Program-made: the position numbers and the translations under genes | The notes under the pieces: model-generated | What the model saw: the letters and a program-made list of their open reading frames with translations, nothing else | Told to the model about the DNA's origin: nothing | Databases searched by the model: none | Assembly (NCBI GenBank): GCA_017964115.1 | Contig: JAGCSL010000090.1 | Coordinates: forward strand, 1-37,346 | Source of the DNA: Candidatus Saccharimonadota bacterium | GTDB lineage: Bacteria > Patescibacteriota > Saccharimonadia > Saccharimonadales > Saccharimonadaceae | Direction of reading: 5' to 3' | Length of the DNA: 37,346 nt | Part shown: positions 7,181 through 15,630 of the stretch, in pieces | Numbering within the stretch: position 1 is the stretch's first letter | How the letters are laid out: each line of letters opens with the position of its first letter

Positions 7181-7798
7181 TTAAAGTGTGTCGTTGAAGT
7201 CGCGGAAGTTTTCGTAGAGGCCTTCAAGATCGCCGAGTGATTGGTTGAGAATATTTTTGAGGGCATCGTTATCGGTCTTGTTGAGCACTTGTTTTTCTAG
7301 GCTGACAATTTGCATGATGCGATTAGCGGTTTGACTGGAGTAATATTCGTCCATTTGGCCGCTTAGAGAAGCGCGCTCGAGCTGCCCCATGTAAGTGTTG
7401 AAGGTCTTAGTCTCCTCGTTTTTGACGTCTTTGGAAATATTATTCTTCTCGACTTTAAGTTTGCCAAGCAAGGCAGTGTAATCTTTAGTGGTGCCAAGAA
7501 GGGAAGTTTCGAGGCGGTTAGCGTGGCTAGCAAGAGTAGAAGAACTGATGAAATCGGCATATTTGCGGTATGGGCCTTTACTGTCGCACATTTGAGAAAT
7601 ACGTAAATATAGGCGCTCATAAGATTGCGTGAGTTTTGCATTGGTATTGCTGACCATAACGCCTACGATAATGATCGTAATAAGCATAATTACGCCGGCA
7701 ATTAACAGCTTTATCATGACCGGGCTAAGAAGCGGCTCGCTGTTAGAAGTATTTTTGCCTTTAACGGCGATCTGATCAAGATAAGATTGGTTGTCCAT
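7181..7798 (-). CDS. Single-pass membrane protein of unknown function, 205 aa
   Basis: Not recognised. The start at 7798 is chosen because a TATAAT box lies exactly 6 bp before it; upstream in-frame starts fall inside that promoter. A hydrophilic N-terminal tail (residues 1-30) and one membrane helix (about 32-55) are followed by an extended, probably extracellular helical domain with coiled-coil character, reminiscent of LemA-like or methyl-accepting sensor ectodomains in form only. Divergent from dnaG with a 103-bp gap. Confidence 0.75.
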   Translation of the reverse strand: MDNQSYLDQIAVKGKNTSNSEPLLSPVMIKLLIAGVIMLITIIIVGVMVSNTNAKLTQSYERLYLRISQMCDSKGPYRKYADFISSSTLASHANRLETSLLGTTKDYTALLGKLKVEKNNISKDVKNEETKTFNTYMGQLERASLSGQMDEYYSSQTANRIMQIVSLEKQVLNKTDNDALKNILNQSLGDLEGLYENFRDFNDTL

Positions 7799-7804
7799 AA
7801 AAAC

Positions 7805-7813
7805 ATTATAGCA
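7805..7813 (-). promoter_or_regulatory. Extended -10 promoter, predicted leaderless start at 7798
   Basis: On the minus strand TGC is followed by a perfect TATAAT (7805-7810), then six bases, then ATG. The start codon would itself be the transcription start. Confidence 0.7.
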
Positions 7814-7886
7814 CAAGCGTAATTAATCAAAATACTAAAAGATGTGGTCGATGGTAGCATATGAGGTCGCATATCTGTTAGCGAGA

Positions 7887-7895
7887 TGGTATAAT
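7887..7895 (+). promoter_or_regulatory. Extended -10 promoter of dnaG, predicted leaderless
   Basis: TGG then TATAAT (7890-7895), six bases, then ATG at 7902. No ribosome site lies between them. Confidence 0.75.
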
Positions 7896-7901
7896 TTTGG
7901 T

Positions 7902-9524
7902 ATGGAGGATGCCAAAGAGGAGATTCGGGCGAGGTTAGCAGTCGAAGATGTAGTTGGGCAATACATCGAGCTGAAGCGTGCCGGACGAAATTTCAAGGGG
8001 CATTCACCTTGGGGAACAGACAGAACGCCGAGTTTTATGGTTTCGCCAGATAAGGGGATTTGGCATGATTTTTCGAGCAATAAAGGGGGCGACATTTTTA
8101 CTTTCGTGATGGAGATGGAAGGGTGTACTTTTCGCGAGGCGCTAGAGAAGTTGGCACAACAGGCGGGGGTGGAACTAAAGCGCTATTCGTCTGACGACCG
8201 CAAACAGGCGGCGCGAAAGCAGCGGATTCGTGATTGTTTAGAGTTGGCGACAAAATATTTCCAATTTTGCCTGACCAAAAATAAAGCCGTGATGCAATAT
8301 GTGTTTTATAAGCGGAATTTGAATAAGAAAACGGTAGAAAATTTTCGGATTGGTTATGCGCCAAAATCAGGGCGAGCACTGGTGAGTTTTTTGCAAAAGC
8401 GTGGTTTTACGGCGCAAGAAATGGAAGATGCCGGGTTAGTGAATCGTTTTGGTGGAGATTTATTTAAAGGACGAATGACGGTACCTTTAATGGATGTGTC
8501 GGGAAACGTAATTGGTTTTACGGGGCGCATTATTGAGCAGGATGATAATTCGCCGAAATATCTAAATACGCCAGAAACTCTACTCTATAACAAAGGACGA
8601 CATATTTTTGGCTTGTCACAGGCGAAAGATGCAATTCGACGGTCGGATTTTGTGGTAGTGGTAGAGGGGAATATGGATGTGATTTCGTCACATCAGGCCG
8701 GCGTGTGTCAGGCAGTGGCGACGGCAGGTACGGCGATGACTGAGATGCATTTGAAAAGCTTTGCGCGGCTTACGAAAGATATTCGGTTGGCCTATGATGG
8801 CGACGAGGCGGGAGTGCGAGCAGCGGAACGCGCAATTTCGATGGCGTCGAAATTTGGGATTTATTTGTCGGTAATTGATGATTACCATGGCTGTAAGGAT
8901 GCAGACGAATTGATTCAGAAAGATCCGAAGTTGTGGCAAGACGCGGTTGAGAATTATCGGCCGGCACTAGAATGGTTGCTAGAGAAATATGTCGCGAAAT
9001 ATAATTTGAAGACCGAAAAAGGTTTCCAGGAATATACAACCGAGGCGAAGCGCCTGATTGACCAGATTGACCCGGCAGATACGGTACTGCGCGAAAAATA
9101 CGAACGAATCGTGTCGGAGCGATTAGGAATCTCACTGGAGGCGTTTAGGGCGAAAAAAGTGGCTCAGCCAGAGAAGAAGAAACTAAAAAAGACTAATGTT
9201 GTTAAAAACACAACAGTTGTAAGTAGAGCGGAAAAGAATTTGGCGGCTTTGGCGCAATCGGGAAAAGTGGATTTGGGTGATTTTGAGGTGCGCGAATTTG
9301 ACATAGACGAACTAGCCTTCATCTTTGATGAGCGTTACGGTAAGTGGAATGAACCTGATTTACAGCGTGAAGCAAAAGAGTTAATGCAAAAAGTATCTAC
9401 GGAGCGACAAGAAGCGGAGCGGAAAGAGCTCGAAGAGCAGATTCGGGCAGCCGAAAAAGTTGGGGACGAAAAACTTGAAGAAGAATTAATGCTGAAATTA
9501 AGCAAAATATTGCGTCAAAAATAG
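7902..9524 (+). CDS. dnaG: DNA primase, zinc-finger ligands missing
   Basis: Makes RNA primers at the replication fork. The N-terminal CHC2-type domain is recognisable by context (RTPSF, the VSPDKG turn, KGGD), yet the four zinc ligands of the family are replaced: the CPFH position reads SPWG (Ser35, Gly38) and the CFGC position reads DFSS (Asp56, Ser59). The TOPRIM core is intact with VVVEGNMDV and the DGDEAG acidic motif. The C-terminal third, which should contact the helicase, is Lys/Glu-rich and weakly conserved. Start at 7902 because upstream in-frame ATGs precede or overlap the promoter; 540 residues. rpoD follows, the classical macromolecular-synthesis order. Confidence 0.95.
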   Translation: MEDAKEEIRARLAVEDVVGQYIELKRAGRNFKGHSPWGTDRTPSFMVSPDKGIWHDFSSNKGGDIFTFVMEMEGCTFREALEKLAQQAGVELKRYSSDDRKQAARKQRIRDCLELATKYFQFCLTKNKAVMQYVFYKRNLNKKTVENFRIGYAPKSGRALVSFLQKRGFTAQEMEDAGLVNRFGGDLFKGRMTVPLMDVSGNVIGFTGRIIEQDDNSPKYLNTPETLLYNKGRHIFGLSQAKDAIRRSDFVVVVEGNMDVISSHQAGVCQAVATAGTAMTEMHLKSFARLTKDIRLAYDGDEAGVRAAERAISMASKFGIYLSVIDDYHGCKDADELIQKDPKLWQDAVENYRPALEWLLEKYVAKYNLKTEKGFQEYTTEAKRLIDQIDPADTVLREKYERIVSERLGISLEAFRAKKVAQPEKKKLKKTNVVKNTTVVSRAEKNLAALAQSGKVDLGDFEVREFDIDELAFIFDERYGKWNEPDLQREAKELMQKVSTERQEAERKELEEQIRAAEKVGDEKLEEELMLKLSKILRQK

Positions 9525-9552
9525 AACTGTGATATAAAAAATATTAAATCAG

Positions 9553-9663
9553 CTGGAATAGCGGGCTTATTTTGTTAGTAGCCCTTCCAGGAGAAAAATA
9601 AGATTGGTCAAGAATATACAAAAACTTTCAAACATAAAAACTTGCAAAAGCATGGGGCTTTTG
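9553..9663 (+). promoter_or_regulatory. Two hairpins in the dnaG-rpoD gap
   Basis: The first (9553-9590) pairs CTGGAA with TTCCAG outside and GGGCT with AGCCC inside; no T tract follows, so it is not a standard terminator. The second (9645-9663) pairs CAAAAGC with GCTTTTG around ATGGG, 24 bp before the rpoD start. They may shape the sigma factor mRNA leader. No promoter here is convincing. Confidence 0.4.
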
Positions 9664-9686
9664 TGTGCTAATTAATAAGGAAAGAC

Positions 9687-10658
9687 ATGGACGAAGACGA
9701 TAAAGATTTGCGCCTAGATGATGAACTCGACGAGCCTACACTTGATGAAATGGGCGAAGAGGGTGAAGAGGATCTCAATATTGACCTAGAAGCAGCTACC
9801 TATGATGAGGTAGCAGACGACTCTGTGAAATTATACTTACGAGAAATTGGTAAGATTCCACTTTTGACGGCTGAAGAAGAATTTGAACTAGCACAGAAGA
9901 TTATTAATGGGACCGAAAAAGAGAAGAAAAAAGCCAAGGATAAAATGGCTGAGTCGAATATGCGTTTAGTAGTATCAATTGCAAAGCGCTATTCTGGTCG
10001 CGGCTTGGATTTCTTGGATTTGATTCAGGAAGGTAATACTGGCCTTTTGCGTGCGGTAGAGAAGTTTGATCCAGATAAAGGCTTTAAATTCTCGACTTAT
10101 GCAACTTGGTGGATTCGCCAGGCAATTACGCGTGCGATTGCAGACCAGGCACGTACGATTCGTATTCCGGTACACATGGTGGAGACGATTAATAAGGTTC
10201 TTCGTACACAGCGCCGTTTAACGCAGGAATTGAACCGTGAGCCATCAACTGAAGAAATTGCAAAGGCGATGGGCATGGAACCAGAGAAGATTGAGTACGT
10301 GATGAAGATTAAGCAAGATATTGCTTCCTTGGATGCTTCGGTTGGTCGCGATGGGGAAGATGACGATTCTTCATTGGGTGATTTTATCGAGGATGAAGAT
10401 CGCGTTTCGCCAGAGGATTCGGCGGCAACGCAACTTTTGAAAGAACAAATTGCGACTATTTTGCAAACTTTGACAGATCGTGAACAAAAGATTATTAAGA
10501 TGCGTTTTGGTATTGGTGGCGGTAAAAGTCATACTTTGGAAGAAGTAGGCGCAGAATTTTCAGTAACGCGCGAACGTATTCGTCAGATTGAAGCGAAGGC
10601 TTTGACGAAATTGCGCAAGAATAAAGATACGAAGAAATTGCACGAGTATTTAAAATAG
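9687..10658 (+). CDS. rpoD: Primary sigma factor RpoD/SigA
   Basis: Group 1 sigma factor that directs RNA polymerase to -10/-35 promoters such as those seen throughout this window. An acidic N terminus (residues 1-45) replaces a long region 1.1. Region 1.2 (DSVKLYLREIG), region 2 (SNMRLVVSIAKRY, GLDFLDLIQEGN, KFSTYATWWIRQAI), region 3 and region 4.2 (TRERIRQIEAKAL) are all present, so both -10 and -35 recognition are intact. 323 residues, short but complete. AAGGAAAG precedes the ATG. Confidence 0.96.
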   Translation: MDEDDKDLRLDDELDEPTLDEMGEEGEEDLNIDLEAATYDEVADDSVKLYLREIGKIPLLTAEEEFELAQKIINGTEKEKKKAKDKMAESNMRLVVSIAKRYSGRGLDFLDLIQEGNTGLLRAVEKFDPDKGFKFSTYATWWIRQAITRAIADQARTIRIPVHMVETINKVLRTQRRLTQELNREPSTEEIAKAMGMEPEKIEYVMKIKQDIASLDASVGRDGEDDDSSLGDFIEDEDRVSPEDSAATQLLKEQIATILQTLTDREQKIIKMRFGIGGGKSHTLEEVGAEFSVTRERIRQIEAKALTKLRKNKDTKKLHEYLK

Positions 10659-10668
10659 CAAAAATAGA

Positions 10669-10698
10669 TTTGATTTTTGCATTAAACATAAGTACAAT
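10669..10698 (+). promoter_or_regulatory. Promoter of pilT, predicted leaderless
   Basis: TTGATT (10669-10674), an 18-bp spacer and TACAAT (10693-10698), then six bases and ATG at 10705. Confidence 0.65.
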
Positions 10699-10704
10699 AG
10701 TGTT

Positions 10705-11859
10705 ATGGAACAAAGTGGGCAGGTGAATAATTCCGCTCCGATGGATACAAATCCACCGATGAGCAGTACTCCAATATCTTCAGTAACGGTAAGTAATGCT
10801 GAGGTGCGCATCGAGAGTTTACTCGAGGAATGTGTACGCACAAAAGCAAGCGATTTACATTTGCAAGTCGGTTTGCCACCTATTTTGCGTATTGATGGTG
10901 CCTTGCAGCCGGTTTCTGGTTACGGTAACCTGGATGAGCCAACAGTTGAGCGTCTCGTATTTTCCACGCTTGAAGAAGACCAGAAACAGATTCTAATTAA
11001 GGACAAAGAGTTTGACTACTCGTTCTCTTTTGGTGATTTAGGCCGCTTCCGTGTAAACGCGTTCCATGAGAAGGGTAATTTGGCGGGCGCTTTCCGCTTG
11101 ATTCCGAATGAAATTCAGTCAATAAATGAGCTCGGTATGCCAACGGTAGTATCCAGCTTCGCAGATTTTCCGCGTGGTTTAGTATTGGTAACTGGTCCGA
11201 CTGGTTCTGGTAAATCTACCACTTTGGCGGCACTAGTCGATAAGATCAATCGTGAAAAATCTGTTCATATTATTACGATTGAGGATCCAATTGAGTTTAC
11301 GCACAAGTCTTTGCGTTCAGTAGTAGTACAGCGCGAGGTGCACTATGATACCTATTCGTTCTCAGCGGCTTTGCGTTCGGCACTGCGCGAGGACCCGGAC
11401 GTAGTTTTGATTGGTGAGATGCGCGACCTTGAGACGATTTCGGCGGCGATTACAATTGCGGAAACTGGTCACTTGGTATTTGCGACTTTGCACACCAACT
11501 CGGCTTCGCAGAGTATTGACCGTATGATTGACGTGTTCCCGCCACATCAGCAGCCACAGGTGCGTTCGCAGTTGTCGAATATTTTGCAGGCAATTTGCGC
11601 GCAGCGCTTGGTGCCAGCAATTGGTGGTGGCCGCGTGGTAGCAGCAGAAATTTTGATAGCAAATCCAGCCGTTCGTTCGGTGATTCGCGAAGGCAAAACA
11701 CATCAGCTTGATACGATTATTCAGACAGGTGCTGATCAAGGTATGCAGACGATGGACCGCACTTTAGTGAAATTAATTCAGACGGGTGTAATTACTTACG
11801 ATAATGCACGCGAATTTGCAGTTGACTTACAAGAATTTGAAAGGTTAGCTAGAGGATAA
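10705..11859 (+). CDS. pilT: Type IV pilus ATPase PilT
   Basis: Secretion ATPase of the PilT class, which powers pilus retraction. A Pro/Ser-rich N-terminal tail (residues 1-30) precedes the ASDLHLQVG start of the N-terminal domain. The Walker A motif is GPTGSGKST, followed by the Asp box, the Walker B region DPDVVLIGEMRD, and the PilT-typical AETGHLVFATLHTNSA with its His box. Length 384 is usual. First gene of pilT-pilC, 4 bp before pilC. No PilB extension ATPase is encoded in the window. Confidence 0.95.
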   Translation: MEQSGQVNNSAPMDTNPPMSSTPISSVTVSNAEVRIESLLEECVRTKASDLHLQVGLPPILRIDGALQPVSGYGNLDEPTVERLVFSTLEEDQKQILIKDKEFDYSFSFGDLGRFRVNAFHEKGNLAGAFRLIPNEIQSINELGMPTVVSSFADFPRGLVLVTGPTGSGKSTTLAALVDKINREKSVHIITIEDPIEFTHKSLRSVVVQREVHYDTYSFSAALRSALREDPDVVLIGEMRDLETISAAITIAETGHLVFATLHTNSASQSIDRMIDVFPPHQQPQVRSQLSNILQAICAQRLVPAIGGGRVVAAEILIANPAVRSVIREGKTHQLDTIIQTGADQGMQTMDRTLVKLIQTGVITYDNAREFAVDLQEFERLARG

Positions 11860-11863
11860 TTGA

Positions 11864-13063
11864 ATGAAACGATTTACCTACAAGGCGAAAGAGCAGACTA
11901 CCGGTAAAGTTATTAAGGGTACAATTCAGGCTGAAACCGAACGCGTTGCGGGTAAGTTGTTGGTAGACCGCGGCTATGTGCCAGAGCTCTTGAAGGAAGA
12001 GGGCAGCGGATTAGCCGAAAAGATGAATAAAGTCACGGCGAAAGATCGCATTAACTTTACGCGTCAGTTTGCAACCTTGGTAGGTGCAGGTTTGCCGATC
12101 GCACAGGCATTGCGCACGGTTAGTGAACAGACCGACAATAAGTCGATGAAAGCGATTATTGAAGAGATTTTAGCTGACATTGAGGCCGGTCGTGCATTAA
12201 GTGTAGCGTTTGAGAAACATCCAGATGTATTCGATAAGGTTTATTTATCTTTGATTAAAGCTGGTGAAACTTCTGGTACTTTGGATCAGAGCTTGCGTAG
12301 GATTGCGGATCAGGAAGAGAAAGACCAAAGAATGTTGAGCAAAATTAAGAGTGCGATGGCGATGCCATTGATTACCTTGTTTGTGATTATCGTAGTCTTT
12401 ATCTATATGATGCTCGAAGTTGTTCCGCATGTTGAATCGCTTTATAACGACCTTGGCGAAGAGTTGCCGGTTTTGACCGTTATTATGGTGGGGATTAAAG
12501 ATTTCCTATTGAATTTCTGGTGGTTAGCTCTGATTATCGTTGCGGTCTTTGTAGCCTTCTTTATGCAATGGCGTAAGACTGATGGTGGTATCAGGTCAAT
12601 GGCATTACTAAAGTTGAATGTGCCAATGTTTAATGGTTTGTTTAGGATTCTCTATATGGCACGTTTTTCGAGGATTTCGCAAATTCTACTTTCTACGGGC
12701 GTGGCTGTGCTTGATACGATGAATATTGCGGGCGAATCGACGGCGAATGTGGTTGTGCAAGAGAATGTCAATAAGGCGGCGGAGAAGGTGCAGTCTGGTA
12801 GAACTATGTCGGATGCCTTAAAGGATCAAGAGTATATTATGCCATTGGTGTATCAGATGGCGGCGATTGGCGAGCAGTCTGGTAAGATGGACGAAATGCT
12901 TGGCAAGGCGGCGCAGGTGTTCGAAGATGAGCTAGATGAGAAGATTGCAACAATTTCGGCCATGATTGAGCCATTAATGATGATTATGTTGGCGATCGTA
13001 GCTGGTCTCTTGGTAGGTGGTGTCTTGTTCCCAATCTACTCGTTAGTGAACTCCATCGGTTAA
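11864..13063 (+). CDS. pilC: Type IV pilus inner-membrane platform protein PilC (GspF family)
   Basis: Integral membrane platform of the pilus motor. It begins with the family hallmark FTYKAKEQTTGKVIKGTI, followed by two GspF domains (about residues 55-180 and 260-380), each with the FTRQFATLVGAGLPIAQAL or FSRISQILLSTGVAVLDTM type signature. Membrane segments lie near residues 160-185, 205-228 and 365-392. 399 residues, normal. Located 4 bp after pilT, so very likely cotranscribed; the pilin gene behind it has a separate promoter. Confidence 0.95.
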   Translation: MKRFTYKAKEQTTGKVIKGTIQAETERVAGKLLVDRGYVPELLKEEGSGLAEKMNKVTAKDRINFTRQFATLVGAGLPIAQALRTVSEQTDNKSMKAIIEEILADIEAGRALSVAFEKHPDVFDKVYLSLIKAGETSGTLDQSLRRIADQEEKDQRMLSKIKSAMAMPLITLFVIIVVFIYMMLEVVPHVESLYNDLGEELPVLTVIMVGIKDFLLNFWWLALIIVAVFVAFFMQWRKTDGGIRSMALLKLNVPMFNGLFRILYMARFSRISQILLSTGVAVLDTMNIAGESTANVVVQENVNKAAEKVQSGRTMSDALKDQEYIMPLVYQMAAIGEQSGKMDEMLGKAAQVFEDELDEKIATISAMIEPLMMIMLAIVAGLLVGGVLFPIYSLVNSIG

Positions 13064-13072
13064 AAATTAAGC

Positions 13073-13101
13073 TTGATTTTAGCATAAGAATTATGTATAG
13101 T
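13073..13101 (+). promoter_or_regulatory. Promoter of the major pilin gene
   Basis: TTGATT (13073-13078), 17-bp spacer, TATAGT (13096-13101); start near 13108. It allows high pilin expression independently of pilTC. Confidence 0.75.
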
Positions 13102-13115
13102 GAGGTTAGATGCAA

Positions 13116-13178
13116 TTTTGCACTCGGTAATAACTGGGTGGGTATCCCAGTAGCCAAAGGGCAATTGCTGGTGCAAAA
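13116..13178 (+). promoter_or_regulatory. Structured leader RNA of the pilin gene
   Basis: An 8-bp closing helix (13116-13123 with 13171-13178) encloses a hairpin ACTGGG/CCCAGT (13133-13138 with 13146-13151) and a weaker arm around 13152-13170. The closing helix ends 6 nt before the ribosome site AGGAG. The compact closed form could be a regulatory element or an mRNA stabiliser. It does not match any riboswitch class I can name. Confidence 0.5.
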
Positions 13179-13196
13179 ATAAAAAAGGAGCATAAA

Positions 13197-13814
13197 ATGA
13201 CAACAAAAAATAAAAAAGGCTTTACGATCATCGAGGTAGTCTTGGTGCTTGCAATTGCAGGTCTTATCTTCTTGATGGTGTTCATTGCGCTTCCTGCTTT
13301 GCAGCGTTCGCAACGCAACACTCAGCGTGAGGATGACTTGGCTCGTATCATTACTGGCGTTAACAACTACCAGACAAATAACAACGGTAAGGTGCCATTT
13401 AGGGAGGGTGCTACTGGCACTGAATTAGCGACATTTGTCCAACGCTATATTGACAAGAACTGTAAAACCGTTAAAACTGTGACAACTACTAATGGTAGCG
13501 GCGATAGCGCAACTACGCAATCTTGGACTACTTTCGAATCTTGTGGTGATAGCAACGAGTTTAGAGATCCACAAGGAAATATCTACAAAATTGCTAGTGG
13601 CGGTAAGGCTGTAACTACTACTGGCTCAGGCGACTCAACTTCGACTACTGCTGGTAAAGATGTTGCAAACCTAGTTGCTGAAGAAAGCTTCTTAGGCTTC
13701 TATAATGCTACCTGTGGTGATGAAGGTCATGCCAACGGTGGTACTGGCGATCGTGATGTTGCTGTCTTCATGAAGCTTGAAGGTGGTGCTATTGCTTGTA
13801 ACGATAACCACTAA
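13197..13814 (+). CDS. pilA: Type IV prepilin (major pilin candidate)
   Basis: Pilus subunit with a class III signal peptide: basic leader, cleavage after Gly8, then FTIIEVVLVLAIAGLI with Phe at +1 and Glu at +5 (Glu13), continuing as the hydrophobic N-terminal helix. The ectodomain holds the segment QREDDLARIITGVNNYQ and a Thr/Ser/Gly-rich low-complexity stretch (residues about 95-160). Four Cys include the final ACNDNH, suggesting two disulfides. AAGGAG precedes the start. It would be processed by PilD at 13877. A protein at 15631 shares its ectodomain pattern. Confidence 0.92.
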   Translation: MTTKNKKGFTIIEVVLVLAIAGLIFLMVFIALPALQRSQRNTQREDDLARIITGVNNYQTNNNGKVPFREGATGTELATFVQRYIDKNCKTVKTVTTTNGSGDSATTQSWTTFESCGDSNEFRDPQGNIYKIASGGKAVTTTGSGDSTSTTAGKDVANLVAEESFLGFYNATCGDEGHANGGTGDRDVAVFMKLEGGAIACNDNH

Positions 13815-13833
13815 TATCTGCTAGATATTCAAG

Positions 13834-13860
13834 AGGAGCTCCCGAGAGGAGCTCCTTTTT
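13834..13860 (+). terminator. Intrinsic terminator of the pilin gene
   Basis: A perfect 9-bp stem (13834-13842 with 13848-13856, loop CGAGA) followed by five T. Confidence 0.92.
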
Positions 13861-13861
13861 G

Positions 13862-13870
13862 TGGTAATAT
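13862..13870 (+). promoter_or_regulatory. Extended -10 promoter of pilD, predicted leaderless
   Basis: TGG then TAATAT (13865-13870), six bases, ATG at 13877. It directly abuts the pilin terminator. Confidence 0.65.
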
Positions 13871-13876
13871 AGAGTT

Positions 13877-14680
13877 ATGGAAAACATAGGCATAATGATA
13901 TTGTTTTTTATCTTGGGTGCTGCATTAGGATCGTTTGCTTGCTGCCAAGCGTGGAGGATTCATGATAAGGACAAATCGAAATGGTCACATTGTGAGAAAT
14001 GTAAGTATCAGCTAAAATGGTATGACAATATCCCGGTTATTAGTTGGCTGATGTTGGGTGGAAAATGCCGAAAATGTCGGAAGCCTATTGGTTGGGCGGA
14101 ATTTTTGTCTGAAGTGGGATTAGGCATGCTATTTGCGTTAAGTTTTTGGTTTTGGCCGGCAAAAGGCGGGCTGATATGGTCGGATTTTGCCGAAGTGCTG
14201 AAATTTAGCCTATTCTTGGTCGAAGCGGTGATTCTATTAGTTTTGTTCGTATATGATGCAAAGTGGAAAGAGCTGCCAGTAAACATCATGGTTATTGCGG
14301 GGGCGTTGGCGGCGGCATTTTGTAGCGTAGATATTTATATGGCGTTAGGGATGGGGCAAACATATAACTGGTTGAGTTTGGTGGGTGCGCTACTGATTTT
14401 ACCAGGCTTTTATTACTTGATGTATAAAATTAGCAAAGAGTCGTGGGTGGGCGGTGGTGACTGGATTTTATGTATTCCGCTTGCTTTGATATTGCAGAAT
14501 TTTTGGCTAGCGATTTTTGCATTGTTTGCGGCAAATATTATTGGTAGTTTTGTGTCAGTACCAATGTTACTAAAAAAGAAGGGGGCAAAGGCGACGATTC
14601 CGTTTGGGCCGTTTTTGATTTTAGGTTTCTTGGTGGTATTTTTCCTGCAAGCGCAAATTCTTAGTTTAGTGGCAATTTGA
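13877..14680 (+). CDS. pilD: Prepilin peptidase (A24 family)
   Basis: Polytopic membrane aspartic protease that cleaves prepilins and may N-methylate them. It shows the N-terminal cytoplasmic domain with two CxxC pairs (CEKC and CRKC) that in this family bind zinc, the GSFACCQAWR start, the first catalytic Asp in VYDAKWKELP and the second in GGGDW (GxGD motif), and the late IPFGPFL. 267 residues, normal. Its TGA stop overlaps the next ATG by one base, so the recombinase downstream is translationally coupled. Confidence 0.93.
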   Translation: MENIGIMILFFILGAALGSFACCQAWRIHDKDKSKWSHCEKCKYQLKWYDNIPVISWLMLGGKCRKCRKPIGWAEFLSEVGLGMLFALSFWFWPAKGGLIWSDFAEVLKFSLFLVEAVILLVLFVYDAKWKELPVNIMVIAGALAAAFCSVDIYMALGMGQTYNWLSLVGALLILPGFYYLMYKISKESWVGGGDWILCIPLALILQNFWLAIFALFAANIIGSFVSVPMLLKKKGAKATIPFGPFLILGFLVVFFLQAQILSLVAI

Positions 14681-15618
14681 TGTACGTATCGGATTTAATT
14701 AACGATTTTCTAGAATCGCTGGAGGTAGAGAACGGGCGCAGTCGTTATACGACGCGTAATTATGAGTTGTATTTGTCGCGGGTGGTGGAATTTAGCCAGG
14801 AGACAAATCCGGAGGATGACTTAAAACCGGCAGATATTACGGCGGAATGGCTGCGAAAGTATCGACTATGGCTGAATCGTTATCAAACGGAGCGAGAAAA
14901 AGGCTTGTCGGTAATGACGCAAAATTATCATTTAATAGCCCTGCGGGGATTTTTGAAGTATTTAGCTAAACGAAATATTAAATCATTAGACCCAGTGTTA
15001 GTAGAGTTGCCGCGTACGCACCGGGCGCAAGTGACGTTTTTGCACGTGGACGAAATTGATCGCATTTTAGCAGAAATACCACTTGATACCGAGGACGGTT
15101 TACGCGATCGGGCAATTTTTGAGTTATTATTCTCAACTGGCTTGCGCGTGTCGGAATTAACGAATCTAAATCGTGACCATGTAAACTTAGAGCGTCGGGA
15201 ATTTATGGTGCGCGGAAAAGGACAAAAGGATCGACCAGTGTTTGTGTCGCAATCGGCGGCCGATGCGGTGAAGGACTATCTAGACGAACGCAAAGATCGC
15301 TTGCCGGCGCTGTTCTTGAATAATTCACGTAATCAGCCAGCAGCGGGTACATCGGGCGATTATCGACGCCTATCGCCACGGAGTATTGAACGGATTATTA
15401 ATAAATATGTGCGCGCAGCGGGAATTACGAAACATGTGACGCCGCATACTTTGCGACACTCATTTGCAACGGATTTGTTGATGAATGGAGCAGATTTGCG
15501 TTCAGTGCAGTCGCTTTTGGGGCATTCGAATATTTCGACTACACAGATTTACACGCACGTGACAGATCCGCATTTAAGAGAGATACACGAAAAATTTCAT
15601 AGTGATGTAGAAAAATAA
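14680..15618 (+). CDS. Tyrosine recombinase XerC/XerD family
   Basis: Site-specific recombinase, most likely the dimer-resolving Xer enzyme. The N-terminal SAM-like core-binding domain (residues 1-95) is followed by the catalytic domain with Arg in STGLRVSEL, Lys in the RGKGQKDRPV hairpin, HTLRHSFATDLL (His-x-x-Arg), GHSNISTTQIYTHV with the second His and the nucleophile Tyr. 312 residues is Xer size rather than phage-integrase size. Start at ATG 14680, overlapping the pilD stop; a TTG one codon earlier is ignored. No dif-like site was identified nearby. Confidence 0.9.
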   Translation: MYVSDLINDFLESLEVENGRSRYTTRNYELYLSRVVEFSQETNPEDDLKPADITAEWLRKYRLWLNRYQTEREKGLSVMTQNYHLIALRGFLKYLAKRNIKSLDPVLVELPRTHRAQVTFLHVDEIDRILAEIPLDTEDGLRDRAIFELLFSTGLRVSELTNLNRDHVNLERREFMVRGKGQKDRPVFVSQSAADAVKDYLDERKDRLPALFLNNSRNQPAAGTSGDYRRLSPRSIERIINKYVRAAGITKHVTPHTLRHSFATDLLMNGADLRSVQSLLGHSNISTTQIYTHVTDPHLREIHEKFHSDVEK

Positions 15619-15630
15619 AAGGGAGGTAAA

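Noticed and set aside
13108..13196. c-di-GMP riboswitch upstream of the pilin
   Set aside because: Short stretches recall the GEMM motif, but the order of elements and the GNRA tetraloop-receptor arrangement are absent.
14680..15618. Phage or island integrase
   Set aside because: Size and motifs fit a housekeeping Xer recombinase, with no phage genes, attachment repeats or direct repeats at the nearby tRNA genes that I could see.
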